DNA of 64,000 nt, taken from JACRLV01 sp045863555. Its GTDB lineage: Bacteria; Planctomycetota; Phycisphaerae; UBA1845; Fen-1342. Position 1 is the stretch's first letter. Every line of letters begins with the position of its first letter. The position numbers were made by a program, and so were the translations under genes. The stretch is from NCBI GenBank assembly GCA_045863555.1, contig BTUU01000008.1, positions 62,001-126,000 of the forward strand, given 5' to 3'. The notes beneath the pieces are model-generated. The model made no database searches. It worked only from the letters and a program-made list of their open reading frames with translations, and had not been told where the DNA came from. This document shows, one piece after another, positions 52,816-60,977 of the stretch.

Positions 52816-53154
52816 TCAGTTCTGCTTCCATGTCATCCACACCAAGTCAGCAAGCCCGACTGCGAGCAAATCGACAATCTGCGCGGCCAGTTCGTTGCGG
52901 GGGCCGATGTCTTCGCCGCGGTCCCAGCTGTAAACGACCGTTCCGTCGTCGATTTGTCTCAACCAGAGTTTCGAAATTCGGCTTCCGCCGGGGACTTCCC
53001 AAGCCGGGTGGTCGGCCGGCTCGGAAAAGACCAACGCCGAGAACTGATGACCGGCCACTTTTCCTCGGACCCATGCTCCCCCCGCGTTCCTGCGCTGAAC
53101 GACCGCGTGAATCTCCAACGTTTCCAATAACTCCTCGGGTGTTGCTGATGTCAT
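52816..53154 (-). CDS. Small single-domain protein (112 aa)
   Basis: From the Met at 53154 (GAGGAAC upstream) it reads MTSATPEELLETLEIHAVVQ, RNAGGAWVRGKVAGHQFSALVF, GSRISKLWLRQIDDGTVVYSWDRGEDIGPRNELAAQIVD. The W-x-x-G-x-V-x-G-x-x-F and I-x-K-L-x-L, Y-x-W/D-R-G pattern is typical of small phage/plasmid accessory proteins of unknown function. It is read with the zinc-ribbon gene upstream. Confidence 0.65.
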   Translation of the reverse strand: MTSATPEELLETLEIHAVVQRRNAGGAWVRGKVAGHQFSALVFSEPADHPAWEVPGGSRISKLWLRQIDDGTVVYSWDRGEDIGPRNELAAQIVDLLAVGLADLVWMTWKQN

Positions 53155-53203
53155 GTTCCTCAAAGAAAGTTGATGGCCGGCGGCTGCGCTGCCGGCGAGT
53201 TGG

Positions 53204-53428
53204 TTACAGCGTGCTCATGTTAATAAATCGTGCCCGCATGATGTCCGGCATCTCCGGTGCGTCCAGCCAGACCAAGACGGTCTCGCGCTCCGGCTTCGGG
53301 CCGGTCGAAAACTCCGGGCAGCCGGAACAAAGCAAAATCGACTCGACCTTGTGCGCGAGCATCGGCGACCGCGCGCATATCCGGTCAACGTTCCAAACGG
53401 TTCCACATCGGTTGCATATCATTTCCAT
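53204..53428 (-). CDS. Small zinc-ribbon protein, copy A
   Basis: From the Met at 53428 it reads MEMICNRCGTVWNVDRICAR and later LLCSGCPEF, giving a CxxC...CxxC zinc ribbon, then a short domain ending APEMPDIMRARFINMSTL. The C-x-R-C-G-x-x-W-x-V-D motif is shared with the gene at 54971-55213. Each copy is next to one copy of the structured RNA element. A role in nucleic-acid binding is inferred. Confidence 0.65.
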   Translation of the reverse strand: MEMICNRCGTVWNVDRICARSPMLAHKVESILLCSGCPEFSTGPKPERETVLVWLDAPEMPDIMRARFINMSTL

Positions 53429-53504
53429 GGGCTTCCACTCCTCAGTTAAGGCCGCGAGGCACAATCCCGCCCGACGGTCGATTTATTTCAGCGCTTCGGT
53501 TTCA

Positions 53505-53800
53505 CCGAGACGCCCGTTCTCACGTGGGCCCCAGCCCACTTGAAAGTCTGCGTTCAACCATTCGCGAACCCGTCCTGGTTGAATGCAGACTTTCCAGTCA
53601 CTCTTGGGAGCGGCGTCGCTGTCGGCGGCGGGGTGGCGTCCTCCCAGTGCAAAAAGCATGACAGTCCGAAGGACTGGCGGGCTTTTTGGGGTGGCGGGGG
53701 CCGACGGTGACGCTGCTCTCCGCAGCCGTGGCAAAGGCGAGCGCCAGCGAGCCTGTGGGCGGGGCGCGGGGCAATGCGGCGAACCAGCAAAGTGGCTGAG
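53505..53800 (+). ncRNA. Structured RNA element, copy A
   Basis: The element has, in order: a CGGT/ACCG hairpin (~53505), GTGGGC-CCCA-GCCCAC (53524-53539), a 19-bp stem with 15-nt loop (53542-53594), a conserved AGCGGCGTCG...GGCGGCGGGG block, AAAAAGC-ATGA-CAGTCC/GGACTG-GCGG-GCTTTTT (~53651-53687), and TGCTCTCCGCAGCCG. The same order occurs at 55283-55590. Compared with that copy the 19-bp stem has at least five compensating pair changes. The only non-Watson-Crick pairs in the two stems are G-U on the plus strand, which suggests that strand. Confidence 0.7.
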
Positions 53801-53878
53801 TCCCGCATCCGGTTCGCAAATCATCCTGGGAACTTCTCGGCCGCCGAACTCGCGACAGTGCCCTTGTGTGGCCGGTGC

Positions 53879-54562
53879 TCATCGTTCGGGCTTGCGAAAC
53901 ACGACGCAATACTCATGCTGGATGGGCACATCAACCATCCGCGAATACGCGATGGAATCCGACCGGCAGTTGTGCTGGGCCTTGATGATGACCGAGCTCA
54001 ACTCGCCGAGTTCGCCTTCCATATTCAACACGTCGCGGACGATAGGCGTGTAGCGGCCCCGACGGCGGACATCCCCAACCAAGACGGCGAGCCGACCGCC
54101 CGGCTCAATCGCGTCGTGGCACCGGCGCAGACACACGCGGAGGCGTTCGAAGAACGCCGGATAGTCGTCGCACGTGCTCAGGTCGGCCGGGTCGTCGCTG
54201 TATCGAATCATGTTCCAATATGGCGGATGGAGCCAAACCAAGTTGTATCGCCCCGGCAGGTCGTGGGCGTGCAAGTTGAACCCGGTGCGCAGGTCGGCTC
54301 CCCAGTATTCGATGCTCGTTCGAGCCTGGGTGTTGAGCCAATTCACCACGTCGCGGGTGGTGCCCGAGCCCATCATGGGGTCGGCCACGCGCGCCGGTGT
54401 GTAACGGAGCAGCAGCCCCAAGAATAATCGGCCATCGCAGTTTCCTCGATACGCAGCGTCGCCCCAGAGCGCGCAGCGTTTCGGATAGGAGACGATGGAC
54501 GTCATTTTGTCAGTGAACTCCTCAAGCCGCTTGGCTAAGGGGCGGACGAATGTTGCTTTCAT
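53879..54562 (-). CDS. DNA methyltransferase (N6-adenine/N4-cytosine type)
   Basis: The 227-aa protein contains the SAM-binding motif VADPMMGSGTTRDVV (~residues 68-82) and the catalytic motif LVWLHPPYWNMIRYSDD (~118-134, in the position of (D/N)PPY, with His instead of Asp/Asn), plus LVGDVRRRGRYTPI. The order (motif I before the catalytic motif) is that of beta/gamma classes. It lacks a target-recognition domain of normal size, so it may be an orphan modification enzyme of the element. The HPPYW form is common in this branch. Confidence 0.8.
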   Translation of the reverse strand: MKATFVRPLAKRLEEFTDKMTSIVSYPKRCALWGDAAYRGNCDGRLFLGLLLRYTPARVADPMMGSGTTRDVVNWLNTQARTSIEYWGADLRTGFNLHAHDLPGRYNLVWLHPPYWNMIRYSDDPADLSTCDDYPAFFERLRVCLRRCHDAIEPGGRLAVLVGDVRRRGRYTPIVRDVLNMEGELGELSSVIIKAQHNCRSDSIAYSRMVDVPIQHEYCVVFRKPER

Positions 54563-54630
54563 GTGCTTTCTCAGTATGGGAGGCCCGCCGGCACATACTC
54601 CGGCGGGGTCGTTGTCCTAGTGTCCTTTCG

Positions 54631-54921
54631 TTACTTCTTGAGCTGGCTGACCGGCGTCGGGTCGAAGTGCAAGTCTCGCTCGATGCGCAGCCCGCAGGGG
54701 CCTCGTGCGGATTCGATTTCGGACAGGCTGAAGTACCCGAGCTCAGTTTCGAATCCTTCCACCAGGCCGAAGAAAATATCTTCGCCGTCGAACTCGATGC
54801 CGTACCATGTCCAGTTGGACCAGGGCGTGAAAAACTTCACCTGGGCAACCGGGTCGCTCTGATGCTCCGTGGCTCGTAATTGAGGTAAGCGGTCACGGAT
54901 TTCTTTCGTCATTAGTTTCAT
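54631..54921 (-). CDS. DUF2958-like protein
   Basis: The 96-aa protein reads MKLMTKEIRDRLPQLRATEH, VAQVKFFTPWSNWTWYGIEFDGEDIFFGLVEGFETELGYFSLSEIE, LRIERDLHFDPTPVSQL. The F-x-P-x-x-x-W-x-W-Y-x-x-E-F and D-x-x-F-F-G-L-V pattern is that of DUF2958, common on plasmids and ICEs. Function is not known. It uses a GAGGAAC Shine-Dalgarno like its neighbours. Confidence 0.82.
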   Translation of the reverse strand: MKLMTKEIRDRLPQLRATEHQSDPVAQVKFFTPWSNWTWYGIEFDGEDIFFGLVEGFETELGYFSLSEIESARGPCGLRIERDLHFDPTPVSQLKK

Positions 54922-54970
54922 GTTCCTCTTGGTAGCTTAAGGTCGGCGGCTACACCGCCGACTCGTGGTT

Positions 54971-55213
54971 TCAAACAAGCCCGAAGTCTTCGAGCGCGGC
55001 GGCCAACCCATCGATGTCATTACCGAGCGATTCGGCTACAGCAACGATGCTCGCCAGCCGCAGGCGTTCCTGGGGCGCGTGCCGCGGTGCAACGATGGGG
55101 CATGTCGGGCATCGGGTAATGAGTCCTCCGCAACGCTGAAACCCGTTGGGGTCATCGTGAAGGACATGGTCAACGTCCCACGGTTCTCCGCAGCGAATAC
55201 ATACAAGGTCCAT
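54971..55213 (-). CDS. Small zinc-ribbon protein, copy B
   Basis: From the Met at 55213 (GGAGGAAC upstream) it reads MDLVCIRCGEPWDVDHVLHD, RCGGLITRCPTCPI and a helical tail LASIVAVAESLGNDIDGLAAALEDFG. The CxxCGxxWDVD start matches copy A at 53428. Its 5' side faces RNA element B. The C-terminal helix differs from copy A, so the pair is an old duplication. Confidence 0.7.
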   Translation of the reverse strand: MDLVCIRCGEPWDVDHVLHDDPNGFQRCGGLITRCPTCPIVAPRHAPQERLRLASIVAVAESLGNDIDGLAAALEDFGLV

Positions 55214-55282
55214 GTGGTGTTCCTCCAAGTTGAGGGCCGCGCGCCTCCATCGAGCCCGCGGCCGAGTTTGGCAGACGGTTCG

Positions 55283-55590
55283 GCTTCGCCGACACCGCTG
55301 CATTCTGAAAGTGGGCCCCAGCCCACTTGAAAGGCTGTCTTTGACCTTTCGCAACTGCATGGAGGTCAAAGGCAGCCTTTCAAAATCAAGTGAGCGGCGT
55401 CGTTGCTGGCGGCGGGGGTGAGCTTCTTCGTGCAAAAAGCATGACAGGCCCCTGGGGCGGCTGGCGAGGAGTGGCTGGGGGCCTGGCGTGCTTTTTGGGG
55501 CGGGGTGGGCCAGCAGCGGCGATGCTCTCCGCAGCCGGGGCGAGCGGGAGCGAAGCGAGCGCGTGGGCGGCGGTGGGGAAGCTTCGCGGT
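55283..55590 (+). ncRNA. Structured RNA element, copy B
   Basis: The element has the same order as copy A: TCGGC-TTC-GCCGA (~55280), GTGGGC-CCCA-GCCCAC (55311-55326), a 19-bp stem with 15-nt loop starting TTCGC (55329-55381), the AGCGGCGTCG...GGCGGCGGGG block, AAAAAGC-ATGA-CAGGCC/GGCCTG-GCGT-GCTTTTT (~55434-55496) and TGCTCTCCGCAGCCG. The inner stem CAGGCC/GGCCTG covaries with CAGTCC/GGACTG in copy A. It is larger at its apical part. Confidence 0.7.
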
Positions 55591-55621
55591 CAGGATGGTC
55601 TATGGGGTCTGCGGGGAGTCG

Positions 55622-55993
55622 CTACGAGGAACTGTCGCCGATGGCGAAGCCATTGCGGTTGAGCCATTCACGAAGCGCAGTCTCCGCGATGGCTTGTTGC
55701 GAAAAGGGCTCGACGTAGTCGAGCGAACGTTGGGCGGAGGCCTTCCGAAGGGCGCGGACGACCGGCGAGCTGAGCCGAAGCGTCACGGAGTGTAATGGCG
55801 TGCCACGCCGAGGGGTCAGGGCTGTGTGGGCCGTCGGAGAAATGACGTTGCATTCACCCGGTATGGCCGAAGTCTCAGGAGTATCATTGGATGCTGCGAC
55901 TGGAGGCGGCGTTGCGCTGTCGCCAGACTCAAGCGGCCTGAGAAAGGCCGCCTGTGCCGTTGTGAGCGCGAGCGCTGTGGTGCGTCTCGACAT
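55622..55993 (-). CDS. Ribbon-helix-helix-like partner of ParA
   Basis: The 123-aa protein has a disordered N-terminal half and a C-terminal RHH-like part: SVTLRLSSPVVRALRKASAQ, RSLDYVEPFSQQAIAETALREWLNRNGF. Such proteins act as the ParB (centromere-binding) partner of type Ib ParA. Its start at 55993 overlaps the ParA 3' end by 65 bases in another frame; a later start is possible. Confidence 0.65.
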   Translation of the reverse strand: MSRRTTALALTTAQAAFLRPLESGDSATPPPVAASNDTPETSAIPGECNVISPTAHTALTPRRGTPLHSVTLRLSSPVVRALRKASAQRSLDYVEPFSQQAIAETALREWLNRNGFAIGDSSS

Positions 55994-56627
55994 GGAGTTC
56001 CTCGATTAGTTCTGTGCATAGCTGGGTGGTTTCGCGTGCCGCCACGGATGCTCGACGGCCCATGCGCCAAACGACTGAGCGTTGACCGGGCGCATCAGCA
56101 ATCGCCTCGCGCAACCGTAGGACCCGAGCACAAACCGGCAGCCCCAGCGTCCGAGCGGCCTCCCGTGCCTCGCGCGTCAAGTGAAAACGGTCGTCGCGCA
56201 GCCGGGTAAGGACGATGATGGCCCGTGGCAGACCTGGCGGTCGAACGGCCTGGGCGTTCCGCAGGATTCGAACGGTGGCGGCGGTCGATTCGAGTTCGGG
56301 AAGCGTGACTCCGCATGGGAGAACAGCCGCATCTGCTACGAGCAATAGGGCCCGGGTCGTCTCGGAGAGGTTTGCGGGGCCGTCAGCGACGACGAAATCG
56401 TGCTGCTGACGGAGCCGTACGGCGTGCTCCATGACCTCATCCGCCGTCCGATGGGTGGCGAGCGTAATCGCTGGCTCGGCGGCCTGAATCCAACTGGTTG
56501 ATGAGGCCTGACCGTCGGCGTCGATGAGGGCCACGCGATGCCCCCCAGCGTGAAGCCAGACCGCTAGATGGACGGCGAGCGTCGTTTTGCCCACCCCACC
56601 CTTCTGATTAACGACCGCGATGACCAT
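55929..56627 (-). CDS. parA: ParA-family partition ATPase
   Basis: From the Met at 56627 the 232-aa protein begins MVIAVVNQKGGVGKTTLAVH (deviant Walker A KGGVGKTT), with VALIDADGQASSTSWIQ and FVVADGPANLSETTRALLLVADAAVLPCGVT. It is a short, ParA type Ib-like ATPase that moves plasmid DNA by ATP-dependent binding to the nucleoid. The GCAAG-repeat region upstream (56653-56766) is a good centromere candidate. It is divergent from the replication-like gene. Confidence 0.93.
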   Translation of the reverse strand: MVIAVVNQKGGVGKTTLAVHLAVWLHAGGHRVALIDADGQASSTSWIQAAEPAITLATHRTADEVMEHAVRLRQQHDFVVADGPANLSETTRALLLVADAAVLPCGVTLPELESTAATVRILRNAQAVRPPGLPRAIIVLTRLRDDRFHLTREAREAARTLGLPVCARVLRLREAIADAPGQRSVVWRMGRRASVAARETTQLCTELIEELHVETHHSARAHNGTGGLSQAA

Positions 56628-56652
56628 GCGGGCGACTATGGCACGAACTCCC

Positions 56653-56766
56653 GCAAGCAGGCAAGTGTGTTTTGGTGCAGGCTGAGATGTGACGTTGCGT
56701 GCGCGCAAGCTTGCATGCTCGCAAGCCGGCTCCGTCGTCGAAGAAACGGCTTGCGCGAAGCAAGTA
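56653..56766. repeat. GCAAG/CTTGC repeat cluster: centromere, operator or iteron candidate
   Basis: In about 115 bases GCAAG or CTTGC occurs at least seven times, including the perfect palindrome GCAAGCTTGC (56705-56714) and the inverted pair GCAAGCCG (56721-56728) / CGGCTTGC (56747-56754). It lies between the divergent parA and rep-like genes, where partition sites or iterons are usually found. A TTGCGC/TATGCT promoter candidate (56751-56778) points to the rep-like gene. Confidence 0.55.
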
Positions 56767-57055
56767 GTTACGTATGCTGGAATCGGAAAGAAAGGCTCGG
56801 AGACCGGTGCGTGAGACCGGCCCCGACTTGGAGAAACTGGGAGGCGCGATAGAGAATCTCTGAAGCAATGAGCCCCAACACGGGCTAAGCAAGCCACACG
56901 GCGACGTGTTGAGGGGGATTCGGTCGGAACAACTGAATCCTACCACGTCTGAAGTCTTCGTCAACGGCAAAGTCATGGCCGACGGCAACGGCTTTACGCT
57001 CAGGTCCAGAGGAAGCTCGGCTTCGGCCTCCCTCGCAACGGAGGAAAAACGAACG

Positions 57056-58393
57056 ATGGAAAGGACTAGCGATGGAGCAATACAGGAGCGGATTCCGGGG
57101 GGGTTTCGTAGGATACCGGTGGCTCAATTACTAGATGCCTGGCACGCCTACCGGACGGAGCGACAGATTACCTTCTTCGATTGGCGCGTTTATCTGGCAC
57201 TGCATGAAATCGAAGAGCGACGGCGGGCGGCCCGTGCAGGCCGGTGCCTCGCTCGGCGGCGAGTGCGTACTCCCGCGCGCACTCAGATCGTGAACGAATG
57301 TATGAAACTCGCGCGAGTCCGCGACGCTCGATTGATCCGCGCCGCGTTGCGAAGACTGATTGCATGTAATCTGGTCACTTCAACCAATGAAGGCGTGGTG
57401 CTCGGCGCTTCGAACGCGTCCGGGGCGGTCGCACTTCCGCCGAGCAGGTCTCGGCACGGCTGTGGACGCACACGGCGGACGGTGCCGATTCCGAGGCGCG
57501 TGTTGCGACACTTGGCCCGTCCAAGTTCCGTCGTGGAGACGGCGACCGTGCTGGGTTTGTTGGTGCGGTGTCTCTTCCACCACAGTGGGCACGGTTGGCG
57601 CTGTGAGGGTTCGTGTTCCGCCTCGTTCGTGGCGTCAACTTTCGCCGTGCATCTGAGAAGCGTCAAGCGCGTCCGCCGCCGCCTGATGCAGTCGGGATGG
57701 TTGACGCCATTGTCGGCAGACCATTGGCACGTGCAGTCTCATGGGGGACGAATGCGCGTATGCCTCGGGGCGCCTTATGGAAGCCGGGGCGAGGAAGCTT
57801 GTGAGGAAGGTGCTGGCTGTTCGTCACCCCGCCGTAGGCCGGAGGCGCACCGCCTGTCACCCCCAGAGTCAAAACACTACCTCCTACCGGAGTACAGAAA
57901 CCAACCCTGCGCACCGCGCCCTGGTTTTTTCGTAAAGGGCCGGGAGGCTGTTCGCCCGTCGCTACGGAGCGTACTTCCGCTCGATCTGCAAAATCCCCAT
58001 CGCATAGCTGAGCTGCACCGGGAAGCGATGGCACGGGGCTGGGTGAACAGCAGCGAGTGTGACCGTCTCCGAGTGTTCGCGGCAGCGGCGCACGCGCTGC
58101 GTGTTGGTCACAAGCCATGTGCGCTGTTCATCGCCACGCTTCAGCGAGGGCTGTGGGCGTTCATTTCGCAAGCCGATGAGGACCATGCTCGCAACCATGT
58201 ACGCGGCATTGCGGAAGCAGGCTCGTCTGACGGAGTTCCACCGAGCCGAACGGAAGCTGTGGGCGGAGGCCGTGCAATGGGTTCGGAGTTGAAGCGAATC
58301 GTGTCAAAACTGGCGGCATCGCGGGCAATGCCCTGGGGCCATGCGAACGACCAGCTGCGGACTCGCGAAATCGATTCGAAGCTGGTCATTTGA
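57056..58393 (+). CDS. Plasmid replication-initiator-like winged-helix protein
   Basis: From the ATG at 57056 (GGAGG 10 bases upstream) the 445-aa protein has FRRIPVAQLLDAWHAYRTER, FFDWRVYLALHEIEERR, a helix-turn-helix rich middle (RDARLIRAALRRLIACNLV, ASFVASTFAVHLRSVKRVRRRLMQSGWLTPL) and a C-terminal part FAAAAHALRVGHKPCALFIA with LQRGLWAFISQADEDHA. The winged-helix arrangement and the position facing parA suggest a Rep protein. I do not recognise the family, so the call rests on context. Confidence 0.55.
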   Translation: MERTSDGAIQERIPGGFRRIPVAQLLDAWHAYRTERQITFFDWRVYLALHEIEERRRAARAGRCLARRRVRTPARTQIVNECMKLARVRDARLIRAALRRLIACNLVTSTNEGVVLGASNASGAVALPPSRSRHGCGRTRRTVPIPRRVLRHLARPSSVVETATVLGLLVRCLFHHSGHGWRCEGSCSASFVASTFAVHLRSVKRVRRRLMQSGWLTPLSADHWHVQSHGGRMRVCLGAPYGSRGEEACEEGAGCSSPRRRPEAHRLSPPESKHYLLPEYRNQPCAPRPGFFVKGREAVRPSLRSVLPLDLQNPHRIAELHREAMARGWVNSSECDRLRVFAAAAHALRVGHKPCALFIATLQRGLWAFISQADEDHARNHVRGIAEAGSSDGVPPSRTEAVGGGRAMGSELKRIVSKLAASRAMPWGHANDQLRTREIDSKLVI

Positions 58394-58450
58394 GCTTCGG
58401 CGTGTGGCGGCGGATTGTCGACGCGTTGCACTATGAGTCAGGTCGATGCT

Positions 58451-58483
58451 AAAAAGAAACCCTGGAGCGAGAATGCTCCAGGG
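58451..58483 (-). terminator. Intrinsic terminator of the 67-aa membrane gene
   Basis: On the minus strand CCCTGGAGC-ATTCTC-GCTCCAGGG (58460-58483) is a perfect 9-bp stem followed by TTTCTTTTT. It ends the leftward transcript and is convergent with the rep-like gene. Confidence 0.88.
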
Positions 58484-58526
58484 TAAACGCAGGTGACCAA
58501 TAGTCGGGCGCCTGCGTTGTTCGGCG

Positions 58527-58730
58527 TCAATAGAGGCCGCCGGTCCTGATCCGTGCGACGAAAATCGCCAGCACGGCCAGCATGATACTGATCATCATGA
58601 CGGTAAACGCCAGCAGAACCAGCGTGTGTCTGATCCGCCATAAGATCAGCTCCAGCGAGGACTGGCCCTTCTTACGCCGAACACCCTTTTCCCACTGCTT
58701 TTTGTTGTATTTATAGTCATGGTTTTCCAT
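58527..58730 (-). CDS. 67-aa small membrane protein
   Basis: The gene has a strong GAGGAGAAAAAGCC before the ATG. The product has a basic N-terminal half (YKYNKKQWEKGVRRKKGQSS) and one transmembrane helix (LVLLAFTVMMISIMLAVLAIFV). Its lower GC content stands out from the neighbours. No family is recognised. Confidence 0.7.
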   Translation of the reverse strand: MENHDYKYNKKQWEKGVRRKKGQSSLELILWRIRHTLVLLAFTVMMISIMLAVLAIFVARIRTGGLY

Positions 58731-59849
58731 GGCTTTTTCTCCTCTTGTTAAAGGTCAGTGGACAATCCAAAGACCTGTTTTACCCAAACACTTCAACGGT
58801 AATCCGCAGAAGCGGAATCACCGGTCAAGCGATGGGAGGAGAAACAACATCCGCAAGGGTTAGGGCTGTGCCGTCCTGCCTCTTGATCCGCCGAACTTCT
58901 CCGGTCCGATGTTTTTGAGCCTCGACCGGTCAGGCTCATGCGAACCCCACTAGGGGGTAAACGCCAATTGGATGCCCGCGAGGGCGCTCGTCACACACCG
59001 TGAACTTGACAAAGAGCATCGTAGCGGGCAGCGACCCGCCGCCACCGCGCGACCCAAGGGATTGTACCTGCTGGCCCCTTGGAAGCGAGCGGCGAATGGG
59101 CCGCCGAGGCATCGGGTAAACGTCGGGGCTCGGGAAAGCGATTCGCGCCAGAAGGCGTGGGAATGGGAAGGCGGGCCTTCGCGGTAGGGTCCGTGGACGA
59201 AAAAACCGTCTCGGGCTGTTACGGCAATTTGGTGGCCCATCACGAGCAGGTCGGGGACCGGACTGGGTCGCGTGGCCAGCAAGACGGCGGCTGCTCCGCG
59301 TCGGGTTGCTGCTCTTGACGACGCCGTCGCTATCGCCCTTCTGGGTCGTCTCTGCGGCGTTACTGAGGCGTTTGAGGCGTTTGTGAGGCGTTTAGCACGT
59401 AATGCGTCGGCCGCCGAGTAGACGAGCACGTCGTTACGACGGCGTTTGCCGCTCAAATCAAGCAGGACGATTGGGGCGATCAGGACTCGGTTTTTCGGGA
59501 CCGCGCAGCTCAAATCCTGTCGATTGCTGAGAAGCGGGGAGATGCGGTGCTCCACTACTTTACTTTGGATTGGCGGAGATCCCTCATGTGCTCGCGCTGG
59601 GTGGGTTCCTTGCGGTGGGACAGGAACTGAAGCCGCGGAATTCACCTCCAATTCAGACGTACCGCTACAGACGTGTTAAGGGACATCCGGCGTACAAGCC
59701 GGCCGTGGGCCCTGGTGCTTCGCGGAGGTGATGACGAAGTCCGATACGCAGTCTCGTCCAGCGATTTCGCACTTCTCTCCTCGGATTCTTGCAGCGGCGG
59801 GGGCTCTAGCGGCGCGATGGCGGGAATGGACGATGTGAGCACCGCCGGG
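58731..59849. other. Long region without supported gene
   Basis: The 1.1 kb between the 67-aa gene and the Argonaute operon has only unlikely ORFs (for example 58950-59651, Arg/Ser/Pro-rich, no Shine-Dalgarno). It contains a stem near 58797-58823, and three GAGGCGTTT repeats at 59365, 59374 and 59385. It may be degraded DNA or hold an RNA or transfer site. Confidence 0.45.
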
Positions 59850-60977
59850 TCAAGCGGCCTTAATGAAGTCATTTATGGCTTGCCGCTCCCATGGAGCATA
59901 AGTGGTCGGGTCCTGCTGAAATCGACTCCACGCCTCCTTCGTCAGTAAGACCGGGTTGGTGCGGGGCACCGCGTCTCGTGCGTTCGCAACTTCGGGATGA
60001 GCCTCTTCCAGCATGTCGTCGATGGTCTCTCGAAGCGGGACGAAGAGGTCTTCCAGCCAAGTGCCCTCGTAGTCCTCGCGAACGTTCATGAGTCCGGCCG
60101 CATCGGTCCAAGCTCGCTGGACGGAGTCGGTGATCTCCTGAAGTCCGAGCTTGGATCCCCTGTCAATGAGCATTCTGGCGCGCAAGCGCGTGACGGGATG
60201 ACGACGGACCAATTGGTCTCTTTGCGGTACGTAGTATTCGTCGATCGAGCGGAGGTGAAAATAGTGAGAGAACGCTCGCAAGAAAGCCTCGCCGCCGATC
60301 GCGAGACCGACAGCATCGCAGAAGAATTCCTGCACCCAGTTATACCACATCGTGACGACTCTCTGGCGAAACGAATCGTCGGCTGCGGCACCGCCCCGCT
60401 GGCGAACCGTGGCTGGTGCCAGCACGTCGCCCACCCGCCGCTGAAAATCAGCCACCAAATCATCCAATTCGCGTTTGCGACATATGTAAAGCAGGTGCCC
60501 ATATTCGTGAAACAGTAAGGGCAGGTAGAGCAGCGTTAGACGACGCGATACCGGCAGCAGGTACACGGGCGGCACCTTGTCGGTCGGGTACACCGCAAAC
60601 ACTCCATCGCTAACTCCGAAGGGGAGCGATACGGTACCGGGGTGCGAGTCATGGAGCCATCTCAGAACGAGCAGGGCGAGCCGGTCCTCTGGTCTATGTC
60701 GAATAATCGGAGCTGCAAGCCTGGAATTGATCAGGTCAAACAATTGCGTGGAGCGCTGCGTCTGGTCCAGTATGTCCGTGAGCGTATCCGGCAGGTCATA
60801 CTCCAGGTCCTTCAGGTTCCGCAAGACATCGGCACGAAGCTGGGCGCAGACCTGGGATACCTGACCAGCAAAGGCGGTTAGTTCGCGGACCGTGGGCGTA
60901 TTGCCAATCGCGGTCTGCACGACTTCCAGCTGGTGTAGAAGGTCTCGATTTGATTGCACCAGGGCTGTGCGCATCAA
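59850..60977 (-). CDS. Putative zinc metallopeptidase (HEYGH) of the Argonaute operon
   Basis: The 375-aa protein has the zinc motif LLFHEYGHLLY (~residue 156) and, about 60 residues on, VQEFFCDAVGLAIGG, whose E-x-x-x-D fits the third ligand of M48/gluzincin-type peptidases; RRHPVTRLRARML resembles the downstream HP-x(3)-R of that group. No signal peptide is seen, so it is cytoplasmic. It overlaps the 147-aa gene by 4 bases and is the last gene of the operon. It may be an effector released by the Argonaute; this is inference. Confidence 0.65.
   Translation of the reverse strand: MMRTALVQSNRDLLHQLEVVQTAIGNTPTVRELTAFAGQVSQVCAQLRADVLRNLKDLEYDLPDTLTDILDQTQRSTQLFDLINSRLAAPIIRHRPEDRLALLVLRWLHDSHPGTVSLPFGVSDGVFAVYPTDKVPPVYLLPVSRRLTLLYLPLLFHEYGHLLYICRKRELDDLVADFQRRVGDVLAPATVRQRGGAAADDSFRQRVVTMWYNWVQEFFCDAVGLAIGGEAFLRAFSHYFHLRSIDEYYVPQRDQLVRRHPVTRLRARMLIDRGSKLGLQEITDSVQRAWTDAAGLMNVREDYEGTWLEDLFVPLRETIDDMLEEAHPEVANARDAVPRTNPVLLTKEAWSRFQQDPTTYAPWERQAINDFIKAA

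Noticed and set aside
53640..53690. UUCG tetraloop as evidence that RNA element A is on the minus strand
   Set aside because: The loop closes as CAGTC-CTTCG-GACTG and is not a true C-UUCG-G tetraloop, while the G-U pairs of the long stem favour the plus strand.
58950..59651. 233-aa minus-strand ORF
   Set aside because: The translation is Arg/Ser/Pro-rich without domain features or Shine-Dalgarno, and does not resemble neighbouring proteins.
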